In this document: piece after piece, positions 11,154-21,673 of the stretch
Numbering within the stretch: position 1 is the first letter of the stretch
How the letters are laid out: each line of letters starts with the position of its first letter
Assembly: GCA_003008705.1 (NCBI GenBank)
Contig: PDUO01000026.1
Location: 62,001-126,000 of the forward strand
Direction of reading: 5' to 3'
DNA: 64,000 nt
Origin: Pezicula radicicola
Lineage: Eukaryota; Ascomycota; Leotiomycetes; Helotiales; Dermateaceae
Program-made: the position numbers and the translations under genes
Notes under the pieces: model-generated
Told to the model about the DNA's origin: nothing
The model's input: the letters and a program-made list of their open reading frames with translations, nothing else
Database searches by the model: none

Positions 11154-13083
11154 CTTGTCGCTTCGGGTTTGAGATTTACGCGAGGAGTATCACTCTTTGG
11201 AAATTTAAGGCAAAGCCTAGTTTGGCTCCCGTCCTAGAAGTTCGAACGTCTTTGAAGTCAGGACTGTTGGAGAACAAGAGCTCTGGTTCATGTTTGTTAG
11301 CTTTGTAGATGCTGGGAGAAGACCCTCTTACGTTGGCGACCCGACTGGAATCACTGAGTTGTGTTCCGTGCTTCACAGGTTGAATCTCTTTGAAGGCAAG
11401 ACTATCTCAACGTAGGAATCCTAGCTCATGTTTGTTAGCTTGATAGAGGCTACGAGAAAGTCCTCTTACAGTGAGGATGGGCTGCAATTCAAACCACTGG
11501 CTAGACTCCTCGACTCAAAGGTTGCAGTCCTTGGAAGCCAGTCTCCTTGTAGGAATTCTGTTCGCTGGTATTGACCAAATTAAAGCTTCGCAGAGGGCAC
11601 GAGACTACTTGCAGTGATGATTTGACTGGAACTGGCAGGTTGGGTTCTGTGGTTGCGACGACGTCAAGTTTGCTTTGAGGTCAAGGTTGTCTCGGCGCTG
11701 AGAATTTCAGTCAATGCTGTTAACTTCGTGGTAGTTGCTAAGAGACAAGGTCTCAGCGTGGCAAATAGACGTCTTCTCCTTATTCGAGATCTGATGGTGA
11801 TGGAGAAAGAAATAAGGTGAACAGAGATAGTGGCGCAAAATCTCACTGTAGTTGGAATGCTAGTTCTTGCGTCAGGAAGAATAGGACTAACAAGCTTAGA
11901 TGAGTCTCGGCGCCTTATATCGAAGCTCATCTAAATATTCAGCCTAGAGTATTCCATTCACTACTTATTTCTACTCAATTGGAGAACGGGAATCATGTAG
12001 AAATACAAGAGTAGGTTCTACGACCTCCGCCTCTCTCTACATTTTATAGATGAAATTTAAGGTCATTCTAGAGTGAAAAAGAAACCAGCAAAAAACTGCT
12101 TACTTCATAGCAAATACAAATTACTAACAAACTCATGTATGTTCAAAACACCATTTCACTCACTCTTAGACCTCTCTTCCACAAAGAATTTATCTGAAAG
12201 AAACTATCGGACACCTACATGCATTATTGTCTTTACCGTAGTCTGCGTTTTCACTGATATTCCGCACATAGGATTAGATCTAAACTTCTAAACTACCACT
12301 CAGATCTCTTTCTTTAAAATCTGCTCTCTTGGCATTTAAACCCTTTATCCGTCCAGTCAGTTACAATAATTACTCGTTTTGAAGCAATCACTGTATTAGT
12401 TTCTGGTTAGTAGTAAAACTACATTGCAACCTACAAACATAGTCAATTTTAATATGTGGTTGATTGGACGTTTGTAGATATACTTCTCTTGGTATAACTG
12501 CAGTCATATAAGTAACAGTAGCAGTAGCGCAGCTTCTGTCTTCTTCTTTTAGGGGGTTTGAAGCGGTTCAAGGCTAAGGAGTGCGCTGTCAACGCAGCGA
12601 GAGTTCGATGTCATGTGTATGTGTGCTTCATCGGTGCTTTAGCTGTATTCCGTGTATGACTATCACCAAGTCACCTATCGCAAATCCCATCACCTATCTA
12701 TATAGTCGAACTAATATAGGTAGTCAAGAACTAGGCACTAATGTGAAAGTAGAATACCGGAACCTTCTAGCTCTATATTAGTAACCTAACTATATACGTT
12801 ATTTTCATCATAGTATGGAAGTACACCAGTTCACTTATTGATTAAATGTTTTAAGAGTCATCTACGTGTATTCTAAACGTATAGTCTAAAATCTTCTCTA
12901 TGAGAATAAGAGCCTCTTCCCCCCCTTCGTTGAATATTCCACAAAACTTAAAGCGTCTACAACACTATCACAGATACCCTTCAAAACATCAAACACCTCG
13001 AACTTCACAGCACACTTCATTACACAGACAACCCGCCTCACGCAAATTCCAACATATATCAACCCTTACCGAAAAAAAGAAAA
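11154..13083. other. Gene-poor accessory interval with degenerate repeats
   Basis: Contains the 138-bp degenerate repeats (listed separately) and then AT-rich DNA from about 11930 to 13080. No frame there has a recognisable motif; the plus-strand frame 12900-13325 overlaps the start of the 13084 gene in another phase and is judged a shadow. Confidence 0.5.
11240..11690. repeat. Degenerate ~138-bp tandem repeat, about three units
   Basis: CATGTTTGTTAGCTT occurs at 11289 and 11427 (138 bp apart), GTAGGAAT at 11412 and 11549 (137 bp), and GACTGGAA at 11343 and 11624 (281 bp, two periods). Read on the minus strand, two units each contain GTAAGAGG followed about 35-40 nt later by GCTAACAAACATG and an AG, which looks like a duplicated intron. 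All frames are now interrupted, so this may be a decayed repeated-exon gene. Confidence 0.6.
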
Positions 13084-13407
13084 ATGGGTTCCGCTTTCAG
13101 CGCCATTGCAGAGGCACTCAAACCAAAATCTCAACCAGAACCTCAAGGTCAGAATCCACCAAATCACGGAACTGCAAACGGGATACAATCGCGAAGCTTA
13201 GGGAAAAGAGAATTTGCAATTACTTCCAGGGTTGTAGAAGGATTGAAGAATATTCGGGAAATACAATGGGCAGTTTTTATCATTGCACTCTTTTTGGTTT
13301 TTGTGGTGCGAAGACTATGTGCTAAGAGGCGTGACCGAAGTGTAGTAGCGCGGACTGATACGGAGAAATGGGTTGGGGAGGATTTGGCGCATGAGGAATT
13401 AGTTTAG
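13084..13407 (+). CDS. Small single-pass membrane protein, unknown
   Basis: A 107-residue frame beginning MGSAFSAIAEALKPK. Gly2 and Ser6 make N-myristoylation conceivable. Residues 1-60 are polar and disordered, then one strongly hydrophobic helix, WAVFIIALFLVFVV (about residues 69-82), followed by a basic RRLCAKRRDR stretch that would face the cytosol, and an acidic tail. The context AAAAATGG and an A-rich leader support the start. There is no signal peptide and no family that I recognise. It stands alone in gene-poor DNA. Confidence 0.55.
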   Translation: MGSAFSAIAEALKPKSQPEPQGQNPPNHGTANGIQSRSLGKREFAITSRVVEGLKNIREIQWAVFIIALFLVFVVRRLCAKRRDRSVVARTDTEKWVGEDLAHEELV

Positions 13408-14814
13408 AGTGTGCATAAGTACATGTATCTCTTCTCTCTTGATTCATATAAACTGTTTTGTGTGATGGTTGTGCTACTTGTTAAATATATTTGTGTTTGG
13501 ACCAACGTTTACAGATATTTTACTTGAATATGTGTTTGGGGTGTTTCTTCAAGGTTATTGGACAATCCATTTAAGAGTGGCGGGTAAGACTATTTTCTCG
13601 AGAGTACTACAACCTACTTAGGTTCTACTAAGGTGTTTTGACTAGGTATTACAGTTTTTTTTAGCCCACGATATGAAGCATTAGAATGATATACCCTTCT
13701 ACGCTTAGATAAAATGATCTAGCAAATATCCGTAGTACTAGTTTATCAAGTGAAAGGCCGTTAATAGTATCAAGATACTTAAGATTGCTAAGTATAGTAG
13801 TGGCAGAAACAGCTAGACTTGCCTCTTGCAAATTTCTTATCGTTAACGTTTAGAAATTTAGCAGTTTGCTCAATATTATCTTATTTAATGATGGTAGACA
13901 AGATTAGATGTATTGTAGTGCTGGGTTGCAAGCCTAGACATTATTCTTCGAGGCCATTACGATAGTTTCCCTAAAATGCCTTTAGTTCTGCTCGCTTACT
14001 TAAACCAGCTACAGAATTACACTCATGAATCGTTCTCTTTCAGAGTTCCAGACGTAAACTAAAGTTTCAGAACGGGACAGAAATGATAAGACGTGCCACT
14101 CGACTTTTGTTGTCGAGATTTGTGCTTTGCTGTAGTGCTGCTTGTTCTAGGCTGGTTTGAGTATCTTTGTAGTTTAAGCGAGCAGGTTCAACGAGCAGCT
14201 GTTCTCTAGTTATAATTATCAGCCATCCTTCTATTTTCTGCTACTTCACTTTTTCCTCCTTGCAGTTAGCTTTTTATTTTTGACGAATGCGACCTTCACG
14301 TAAAATTCAGTGTAGATCTCGTCCGCTTTTCTGTTTCCTCCACTTTTCTTTTTGGACCTTCTCTAGATCCTCCCTGGGTTCTTGCCACCTCATTCTTCAG
14401 TCAAAGATCTTTTATTTTTGGCACGATTTACTCTAACCCATAACTTACACTCTCCATCGCAATTTATATATTTTCAAGTCATCGCAAACGTTGGCTACGC
14501 TTCCCGGCCTTTATACAAAGCTCATATTTCATAAAAAGGGGTTGTACTACAGAAAAGCAGCAGGGCTGTGTTGTGCTAAATTACTAGGCGAGGAGAGCAT
14601 TAAGTCAGCGGCAATAGTGCAGGGTTTGGACGCTGAATAATGCAGGCTGGGGCGGGGTTGCACCCTACGAAAGGCCCACTGTAAATTTACTTAAAGTTTC
14701 CTCTTCGAAAGTACTGTACCTATATATACCGTCGCGAACCTCACCGGTACTGTACTCGTAAAAAAGAGAGCGTTTTGTCTTTTGACTTGGGCTTGAAAGA
14801 GGATAAAATTCACG
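13408..14814. other. Gene-poor interval upstream of the GH105 gene
   Basis: No supported gene. AT-rich DNA in the first half; the last 120 bases contain TATATATA (about 14730) close upstream of the GH105 start and serve as its probable promoter. A weak inverted pair (CTGCTCGCTTA near 13988, complement near 14175) may be a worn-out transposon remnant. Confidence 0.45.
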
Positions 14815-16131
14815 ATGTCTTTCTTCTTCATCGTCATTATTGCCCTTCTTCCTTTCTTTTCTCAAGCATTCGAGCAGAATGTGGCTACGACCAACTCTAC
14901 AAAATATTCGATATGGATGGCATCTAGCATCATGTCCCGCAACCAAGGGATAGCTCCCAGCGGATCCTCCTCACTCGAGAGATCCTTGCTTCTTCGATCC
15001 GGCGTCCTGCAAACCGCACTCATGCGTATAATTCAACAATACCCTAATTGCACCTCAACGCCTTCATTCAAAACCTATCTTTCGAACAGCATTGACTCCA
15101 CTGCGCCTTACCTGCTAAATGCTACACTCGACACTCAGTATCCACTGGATTACCTCTCGCTCGGAAACCCGTTGATCTACGCTTCACAACAAACCAATAA
15201 CAGCACTTCCAATGAGACTTACAACGAGGTCCTCGATGCTCTCCGCCTCTCCATTGATTTACGAAGTCGTAATCAATTTCAGGGTCTTTGGTACTATACC
15301 TACCCGAACTGGTCCTACCTAGATGGCATGTTTAGCCTTGCACCTTTCTACGCGCACTACACCAGTCTCTTCTCCACCTCGCCGAACGCTACTTCCAGTG
15401 CTGTCGCGGACGATCTGCTACAATTGGATTTACTCTGGGAGAAGAGCCGAAGGAATGATACACCGCCAGGATTGCTAGTTCACGGCTACGATGCCTCAAA
15501 GACGGCTGTATGGGCTGATCCAGTGAATGGAGCAAGTCCGTATGTATGGGGACGTAGTCTAGGTTGGTATGCCGCGGGAATGGTCAACACGTTGGAACTT
15601 CTACCTGTGAATCATTCATCGGATGCTTGGACTGGACTGAGGGCCAGATTTGAGGTATTAATGAATGGGGTAGTGAGCGCCATAGATCCGGTGACGGGTG
15701 CTTGGTGGCAGGTTATGGATCAGCCCGGCCGGGAGGGAAACTATGTGGAGTCGAGTTCAAGTGCCCTATTTATTTTTGCTCTATTAAAGGGTGCGAGACT
15801 GGGATTTCTTGGACGAGATGATGGCAGGATTGGAACAAATGCTACTAATTATGTAGATGCCGCCAAAAGGGCTTATGAATACGTTGTGGACAACTTCGTA
15901 ATAAATAATGGTAATGGGACTCTTGGGTACAACGGTACGGTGTCAGTATGCAGCTTGAATTCAACTGCGACATATGAGGTATGTTTCCTAATATCTTGTG
16001 TCCTCTGAAATGTTATGTTAATTACAGCGCAGTACTACATAAATCAGCCACTCGAGTATAACAGTGTTTTGGGAACAGGAAGCTTCGTCCTAGCTTCATT
16101 GGAATACGAGACTTTGAAGGCTGATTTGTAA
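14815..16131 (+). CDS. Secreted GH105 unsaturated rhamnogalacturonyl hydrolase-type enzyme
   Basis: Removes unsaturated galacturonyl residues left by pectin/rhamnogalacturonan lyases, so it acts in plant cell-wall breakdown outside the cell. Exons 14815-15978 and 16033-16131 give 420 residues. MSFFFIVIIALLPFFSQA is a clear signal peptide. Family landmarks: YLDGMFSLAPFYAHY (conserved Asp), LLVHGYDASKTAVWADP, SPYVWGRSLGWYAAGMVN (the general GH105 core with the second Asp upstream), GNYVESSSSALFIFALLKG. The last exon adds YYINQPLEYNSVLGTGSFVLASLE, the standard family end; the acceptor at 16032 was chosen because it gives this sequence. Many Asn-X-Ser/Thr sites fit secretion. It stands alone rather than in a pectin cluster. 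Confidence 0.92.
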
Positions 16132-16386
16132 GGTCAATAGAGATCCAATATATATAAGCTTATCACAACAGTTAGAGCATTCTTCACCAGGAACAATAAC
16201 CATTTATACGTTAAGCGAGCGAGTGTATGAGGGACGTTTGTACACATAACGGTAATCGATGAGATAATCGAGACATCCTTTTCCCAACTACAAAATAAGG
16301 CAGCTTCTAGTTCAGCTACTTTAATTTTCGCATTTGTTCGACAATGTGGAAAATGTCTCCTGAGCACCAGTACCAGCTTGCTGGAT

Positions 16387-18709
16387 TTATGATAGGCTCA
16401 ATGAGTTGGCCATTGCCTCAGACAGTTCCCCCGCAGAAGGTAGACCAAAACTGTTCCTCGAAGAACTTCTGAACACACTTGATGGCTTGGAGAAAGTCGC
16501 ACCTTGCATTGTACTCTCCATATCTTGCTTGATACGGTCCCTGAGCATCCGAAGCGAGGAAAAATCCGAGGAATGGAGCGAAGAAGCGAGAGTGGGAAGG
16601 AGAGTGGCGGCAGCGATGTTGAAACTCTGCCCCGATGGAGTATTCTGCGGATTGCCAAGATGTGTGCCGCTCCCTGTTGTAGAGTCTGGAGCTGGTTTTT
16701 TGGGAGGCTCAGGCTGCTTGACTGTCAGACTCTCTTCCACGAAATCGCTCACGTAAGAGCGAACGGCATCGTCAAATATGGTCTTCTCGTAACTAGCAGA
16801 ACGAAACATTATCCACTCGGTCATACGGTTTGAGAATTTGACCAAGAACTGGGATGCCAACTCTTTGTCAGATAGCTGAGATAATTCGCTTATTCCGATG
16901 CGCGCTCTAAGGACAGGATGCCAGTCCGATCTTTCAAACATAAGTGGTAAAGCAGCTCGTTCCGCCATAATCATCTCACATATGGTGAAGAGCAGTCTGG
17001 AAGCAGATATTCCCATCCGAGGTTCAGTTTGTTCTGTCCATAGATCGAGTTTAGCGCTTGAATGCTTCGTCCGCAAGCTCTGCCAACGTTTCCATAGGTA
17101 GCAGTATATTTGAACACAGCCCCACATGCATAACCACCCGTCATCAACTTGTAGTGATTTTGGGCTGTTCCGGAAACAAAAATCCATGTTTTGATGTTCG
17201 AGTTCGTGTCTGCACCATTGCAAGCAATATCCTATGCAAGACATTTTAAAGGAACTCTTTTTGAGTTCGAAAGACCCTGGCTCGTGTTGCAGTAGGTGTT
17301 CTTGGATAGTATTCCTCTTGGACTTCAGATCTGTGGTATCCTGTTCCGATGAGGAAGTTCCAGAGTCTTGTTGAATTAATCGGTCATATGCATGGTCAAG
17401 AATCTCATCAGGAGAGGGACTCCTCCGTGGTAAACTCCCTAATTCCCCGCTGTAATTAAGTAGTCTTATCATAGAGTGGTACGTTAAAAGGTCTAACCAG
17501 CGACCTTCTTTTAGCAAGTCCCGGTGAAAATACTCATATGAAGCAATAGACTTTATGACTTCTTTAATTTGACTCTTTGCAACGCTATCTTCGGAAGCTC
17601 GGTAATACGCATGCGTAAGGAGTATGCGAAACAATAGGACCTCTAGATGTGTAGTTTGTGGTTCGTTGAGCTTCTGTTGGAGCAGATTCTGAGCAATTTC
17701 TAGGTGTGATGTCGTTACGGCAGTCATGACACAAGAAACTATTGCTGAGGATACAACCCAGGTGGGCTTATCTGAAGATTCTTTCAAGCGTCCCAATATT
17801 AGTGTATATAATGGGAAGGACTCCTCGTCAAACCTGAGGGAGCTCAAGTAGTCCGCCGCTAGTTGCATCCCATCCATAGAGAATGTATGACTGGAATGGC
17901 TACTGTCAAGTGCCCTCGTTTTGCGGAAGGGTGAATCTGTAGGGGTTTGTTCCTCGACCGGCTTGTCGAGGATTTCATTGATTTCCGAGTCACTTAATCC
18001 TTCTGTACCTGAGGAAAGCGTTTGCATATTGCTTGTCGTACTTGTCACTATCTGACCTGAGGCATGTGCAAGTAAGCCTGGATTATAGACAGCAATGCCA
18101 GGTCTCTGGATGGATGAGATGGGGTCCTTTCTAATGAGGTTATCCGTTCTCTGTCTGGACGAAAGTAGATCCTGATAGCTCGATTGAAATTCTTCAGGTT
18201 TGTCAGGTGCTAGTTCAAGGTCCCTATAAGGTTTTTTCGAGGACATAAATTCGGACAATTTCTGACGCTTCTTTGGCGGAATTTCTAGTCTTCCGCCTAA
18301 GCTTGGTGGCCTCTTGCTGGAGGAAGTCTGAAACTCTTCAAATTTACAAGAAATTCTCTCGTTCTCCTGGTCACCTATGGTATAAATCTCTTTTGGTGGA
18401 TTTGATGTAAGAGAAGTTGTGGAGTTCTTGGGAGGAATATTGTATTTGTGAGCCTGCCACTTCTCGAATTGAGAGATATACTGGCGGCGGCTAAACTGTT
18501 AGCAATGACCAAGTATAAATGACGAGTAAAGGGACATACGAAGGGGCAAAGCTATGTCTAACTTTCATCAGATCAATCAAATCGTCGAGAGTCATTCTCT
18601 GATATAGCTTGCAGAGCTCTTCCTTGTATTCTTCCCACTTCTCTTGGGGTATTGGTTTGGCGCGGGTGGCTAGCGGTCCTTTCCATTGAATCTGTTGCTT
18701 GGATGGCAT
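16387..18709 (-). CDS. Clr5-domain protein
   Basis: Exons 18540-18709 and 16387-18490 give 757 residues. The N-terminus KWEEYKEELCKLYQRMTLDDLIDLMKVRHSFAPS, joined across the intron to SRRQYISQFEKWQAHKYNI, is the fungal Clr5 domain, named after a fission-yeast silencing factor; it is probably a DNA- or chromatin-binding helical module. A basic segment PPKKRQK (about residue 115) may be a nuclear signal. The remaining 500 residues are helical with no named domain, like other long Clr5 proteins, and the C-terminus is Ser-rich. Function is unknown beyond a likely role in gene regulation. Confidence 0.85.
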
Positions 18710-19439
18710 CTTTCTGGTTAAACTTCAAAGATTTACGATGGAGGAGCTTCGTGTATATGATCTTTAACTTTGAGAAGGAACCAGATATCATTTACACAAA
18801 AGAAGAGACAAGGCTGAGGCTCTCCCATGTCTCCAGACCGAAATTCCAATTACCTAATTCGGCATGGATCGCTCGCTTAAAACAGTCCAAGCCCCCCTAT
18901 CCTATCAGAACAAGCAAGCTCATCTCGACAGCATACGTTGATATTTCTGTAGAAGACTGCAGATAGATACCTAAGAATTCATTGGTTTGGGAGCCTTATT
19001 TTGGTGTCTTTCGCCTTATGCACAAGCTATACCTAATGTAGAGATTGGGATTTTGCTTGTCGTCTGGATGACCCAGGTTGTCACCGTAGTAAACTGTCAT
19101 CGCGATACAGCATCCGAATAAGGATTTTGGATTTTGGAGCTAGTGCTTGCATGTAAATTGATTCGTTCAAGCCTTATTTCCCGGCAAAGCGAGCATTCTG
19201 GAGAATACGATACCAATGCAGGAGACGGTGAGTCTCAAGCAGTGGTGTTGCGACTATAACCTAAAGAGGCAATTGGAATTATTTCCTTTGCAGATCATTA
19301 TTGGTCGCAACATAAGAAGTTGTGGTGTATATAATCTCAGATTCTGTCCATGAATAAAATGTAACAGTGTATTCTTCCGTCAAAGCCACGCCTTTGCTTT
19401 AATATTTGTCTACCTCAATACGATCTGTTGGATGCTATA
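18710..19439. other. Intergenic, promoter of the Clr5 gene and of the next frame
   Basis: Divergent spacer. A frame at 18652-18966 overlaps the Clr5 start on the other strand and is considered a shadow. TATATAAT near 19328 could serve the 19440 frame. Confidence 0.4.
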
Positions 19440-19865
19440 ATGTCGGTCAAAACCTCCGATTGTATATTTCCATCGCCTTCTTCCTCTTCAGATTTGGACC
19501 TTTTGCACATTGGAGCATGGTCCAATTTTATTGATACCTCTCAACGACCTCGTGTCACGTCTCCAAAACTCTCCGGGACAGTCAGACTGTCAAATATGAA
19601 GACTTCGGAGCATGATTTCTTGGATGAGCACGCCATAAAGAACTCGGATATCAGGTCCAGCCGAAGTAGTCTGGAGAACGGTGCTGACGATGAGAGACGA
19701 GAGGAAATCCTACCAGCGAGTGAGAAACATGGACGTTCATCGGATACCACAATTATGCAGATATGGCTTTTGGAGCATAGTGGCGAGGGACCTTGGCAGG
19801 CATTTGGAAAATCAAAAACGTCCAAGGAAACTGTTCCTGGTCGAGGGTCAAGGAATGCCGTCTGA
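19440..19865 (+). CDS. Hypothetical Ser-rich protein, uncertain
   Basis: 141 residues from ATG 19440 (MSVKTSDCIFPSPSSSSDLD). It is Ser/Asp-rich and disordered, with one more ordered piece near the C-terminus, IMQIWLLEHSGEGPWQAFGK. A TATATAAT box lies about 110 bp upstream. No motif or family is recognised and no intron is needed. It may be a genuine orphan, but a chance frame is not excluded. Confidence 0.35.
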   Translation: MSVKTSDCIFPSPSSSSDLDLLHIGAWSNFIDTSQRPRVTSPKLSGTVRLSNMKTSEHDFLDEHAIKNSDIRSSRSSLENGADDERREEILPASEKHGRSSDTTIMQIWLLEHSGEGPWQAFGKSKTSKETVPGRGSRNAV

Positions 19866-20444
19866 GGTGCATACCTACAGTTTTTCTTCGTAGGGCGCAG
19901 AGAATTGAAGGTAGTTGTTGAGTTGAGACGTGGATAAATGGAAAAGGGTAGAAGAGCACTGGTTAGATTCGGCGAGAAGTTTAGCTGTCATACCTTTTTA
20001 TGTTTTATGTTTTTGGGGGTTTGGTCATACTGTATCTCATAGTTGTGCTACTATTGAAAGTTCATTATTGCCCTTTTAGGGAAGAGTGTTCCTTTGTTCT
20101 TTTTCGAATGGCCTATTTGAGTGATGCGAAATATGCATTGAGGTCTCAATAACGTAGCGTCGGCTCTTTGTCTTTGGCAGAGATGCAAAACATGCCCTTT
20201 GTCATCATCCTGAATATGCATAATATCGAGCAGCATCGTTGAGTTTCTGTGAATCAATTAAGTGACGGGATTGATTCCCCATGACACTACGTACAGCACG
20301 ATGTCCGAGTTTTTTCAAAAGCGTTTTCGATCAACATTTCTTACCGACGGGAGGCCAGAGTTACCAACTTAAGTAAGAAACGTCCGCCCGATTACGAGTG
20401 AAGCAACCGCTCCCTGTACCAAGCATCGAGGTTCCAGCAACGAG

Positions 20445-20756
20445 ATGTGTCAGATCAACAAAACTCTATACGCTTGCAATCACGGAGAAGTAGATTCTAT
20501 TGTTCTGTGCTGGGACGGTCCGGGCCGAGTGGACAAATGCCCAAAAGCAAGACCTAAGGAAATATGGACCCAGTCTAAAGGCATATGCTCCTCATGTCAA
20601 ATGGCAGCTCGAACGTCTGAAGCTGGCGGAGGGTGGCTTGGTTGTTTTTCGAAGGCTTGCGCCTTACTTTCGAAGCTTGGATATAGCGGTACAAAGCCAG
20701 GGAGAAAGAAGAGTTTGGATGAGAGCTATGATGAGTGGTTGCAAGAGGGAAGCTGA
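20445..20756 (+). CDS. Small Cys/His-rich protein, orphan family member B
   Basis: 103 residues starting MCQINKTLYACNH. Ligand-like residues are C2, C11, H13, C22, C32, C48 and C51, matching members A (10818-11153) and C (22826-25006) almost position for position. After the Cys module comes a short tail with WLGCFSKACALLSKLGY and a charged end. The length is typical of the small fungal proteins of this pattern. No signal peptide. A zinc-binding structural role is inferred from the CxxC pair (ICSSC) and the C-x-H pair; nothing indicates a pathway. Confidence 0.7.
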   Translation: MCQINKTLYACNHGEVDSIVLCWDGPGRVDKCPKARPKEIWTQSKGICSSCQMAARTSEAGGGWLGCFSKACALLSKLGYSGTKPGRKKSLDESYDEWLQEGS

Positions 20757-20869
20757 ATAGTGGAAGTCACAGTGGGAGACTAGTTCACGCATGTTATTCA
20801 ATCCAAAAACTGGGATCGAGCTCCTAGTCGCTTCGCAAAGGAAATACTATGTAGGAGGAGAATAGTTGA

Positions 20870-20897
20870 CTTGTCACTTAACAGATTTAGTGACAAG
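20870..20897. repeat. Perfect 9-bp hairpin
   Basis: CTTGTCACT and AGTGACAAG separated by 10 bases, with further weaker pairing outside (ATGTAG...CTACAT). It is 114 bp past the stop of gene 20445-20756. Confidence 0.6.
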
Positions 20898-21281
20898 GAA
20901 ATAAACTATACTACATCTAAGATAGAGCCTATATGCAAAAACATTCCCATGTGACTACCAATGTAACTGATTCATCGTACTTTACCTACTCTTTTTCCAG
21001 ATTCCAGTCATAAAATACAGAAATATGTAGAGCTCTATGACCCAGCGGCTTATATACACAGTTCAATACCACTCTTTGCAGGCACAGTTTCATGGCCTCA
21101 AGTAACAAACCTGCCCTGGAGAGCCACATTCACATTTGCTCATTTCCACTTAGAGTGTTTGCGTCAAGAGATTGAACTTTTGACTCCCGAACTAAATAAA
21201 ATATGTATAAAGCTACCACTAAACCCAGTACCAATTATTAATGACTGCCTATCCATGATTAACAGCAGTTCATCGCACAAC

Positions 21282-21288
21282 TATAAAA
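21282..21288 (+). promoter_or_regulatory. TATA box of the 21421 gene
   Basis: TATAAAA, 133 bp upstream of ATG, followed by a pyrimidine-rich then A-rich leader as in many fungal promoters. Assigned by position only. Confidence 0.55.
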
Positions 21289-21420
21289 CCTCCAACCCAT
21301 GCTCTTCTCTTCCCTAATAATCTTCATCAACCAAAAACTCGAATCAACTTTCAAAACTTCATTTGAAATCACCCCAAAACAAAAATAAAGCGAAGAGTGC
21401 TTACTTCAACTGAGAAAAAG

Positions 21421-21673
21421 ATGCCGCATTTCTATTCCTCCGGAATGTACTACCCACAGTACCACGCAGTAGGTATTCTTTAGCAATGCTTCCGCAACCG
21501 AACTTGCCCACTAATCATTGAAGTAGCCAGGAATGGGATTACCCTACAACCCTAACTTGCAGTTACCAGCATTGCAACATGGTAATCTAATTAATGCAAT
21601 GGGACGCCCCCAAATGCCCGTTATGCACCCTGGGTTTGGGTTAAATTGGGGCCCTGGAAATCCGTTTCGCTAA
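21421..21673 (+). CDS. Tiny two-exon Pro/Gly/Met/Asn-rich protein
   Basis: Exons 21421-21472 and 21531-21673 around a 58-nt intron (donor GTATTC, branch CACTAATC, acceptor GCCAG) encode 64 residues: MPHFYSSGMYYPQYHAV at the start, then LPYNPNLQLPALQHGNLIN and GFGLNWGPGNPFR at the end. The ATG context AAAAAGATGCC and the TATA box at 21282 support a real gene. It is aromatic, Pro- and Gly-rich, with no Cys, no signal peptide and no membrane helix, so it is probably disordered. No family is known to me. Only splicing reveals it; unspliced, the frame stops after 20 codons. Confidence 0.55.

Larger units (their letters stand above)
20757..21420. other. Intergenic with hairpin and the promoter of the 21421 gene
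   Basis: Between two small plus-strand genes. It contains the 20870-20897 hairpin and, near its right end, a TATA box and an A-rich leader that precede the small gene at 21421. Confidence 0.5.

Noticed and set aside
12900..13325. 141-codon frame overlapping the 13084 gene
   Set aside because: It is the alternative phase of the same DNA, Arg/His/Ser-rich in the way of a shadow frame, while the 13084 frame has a plausible membrane helix.
13987..14190. Inverted pair CTGCTCGCTTA as a third MITE
   Set aside because: Only about 11 bp match without a gap and no target duplication is visible, so it does not reach the standard of the other two elements.
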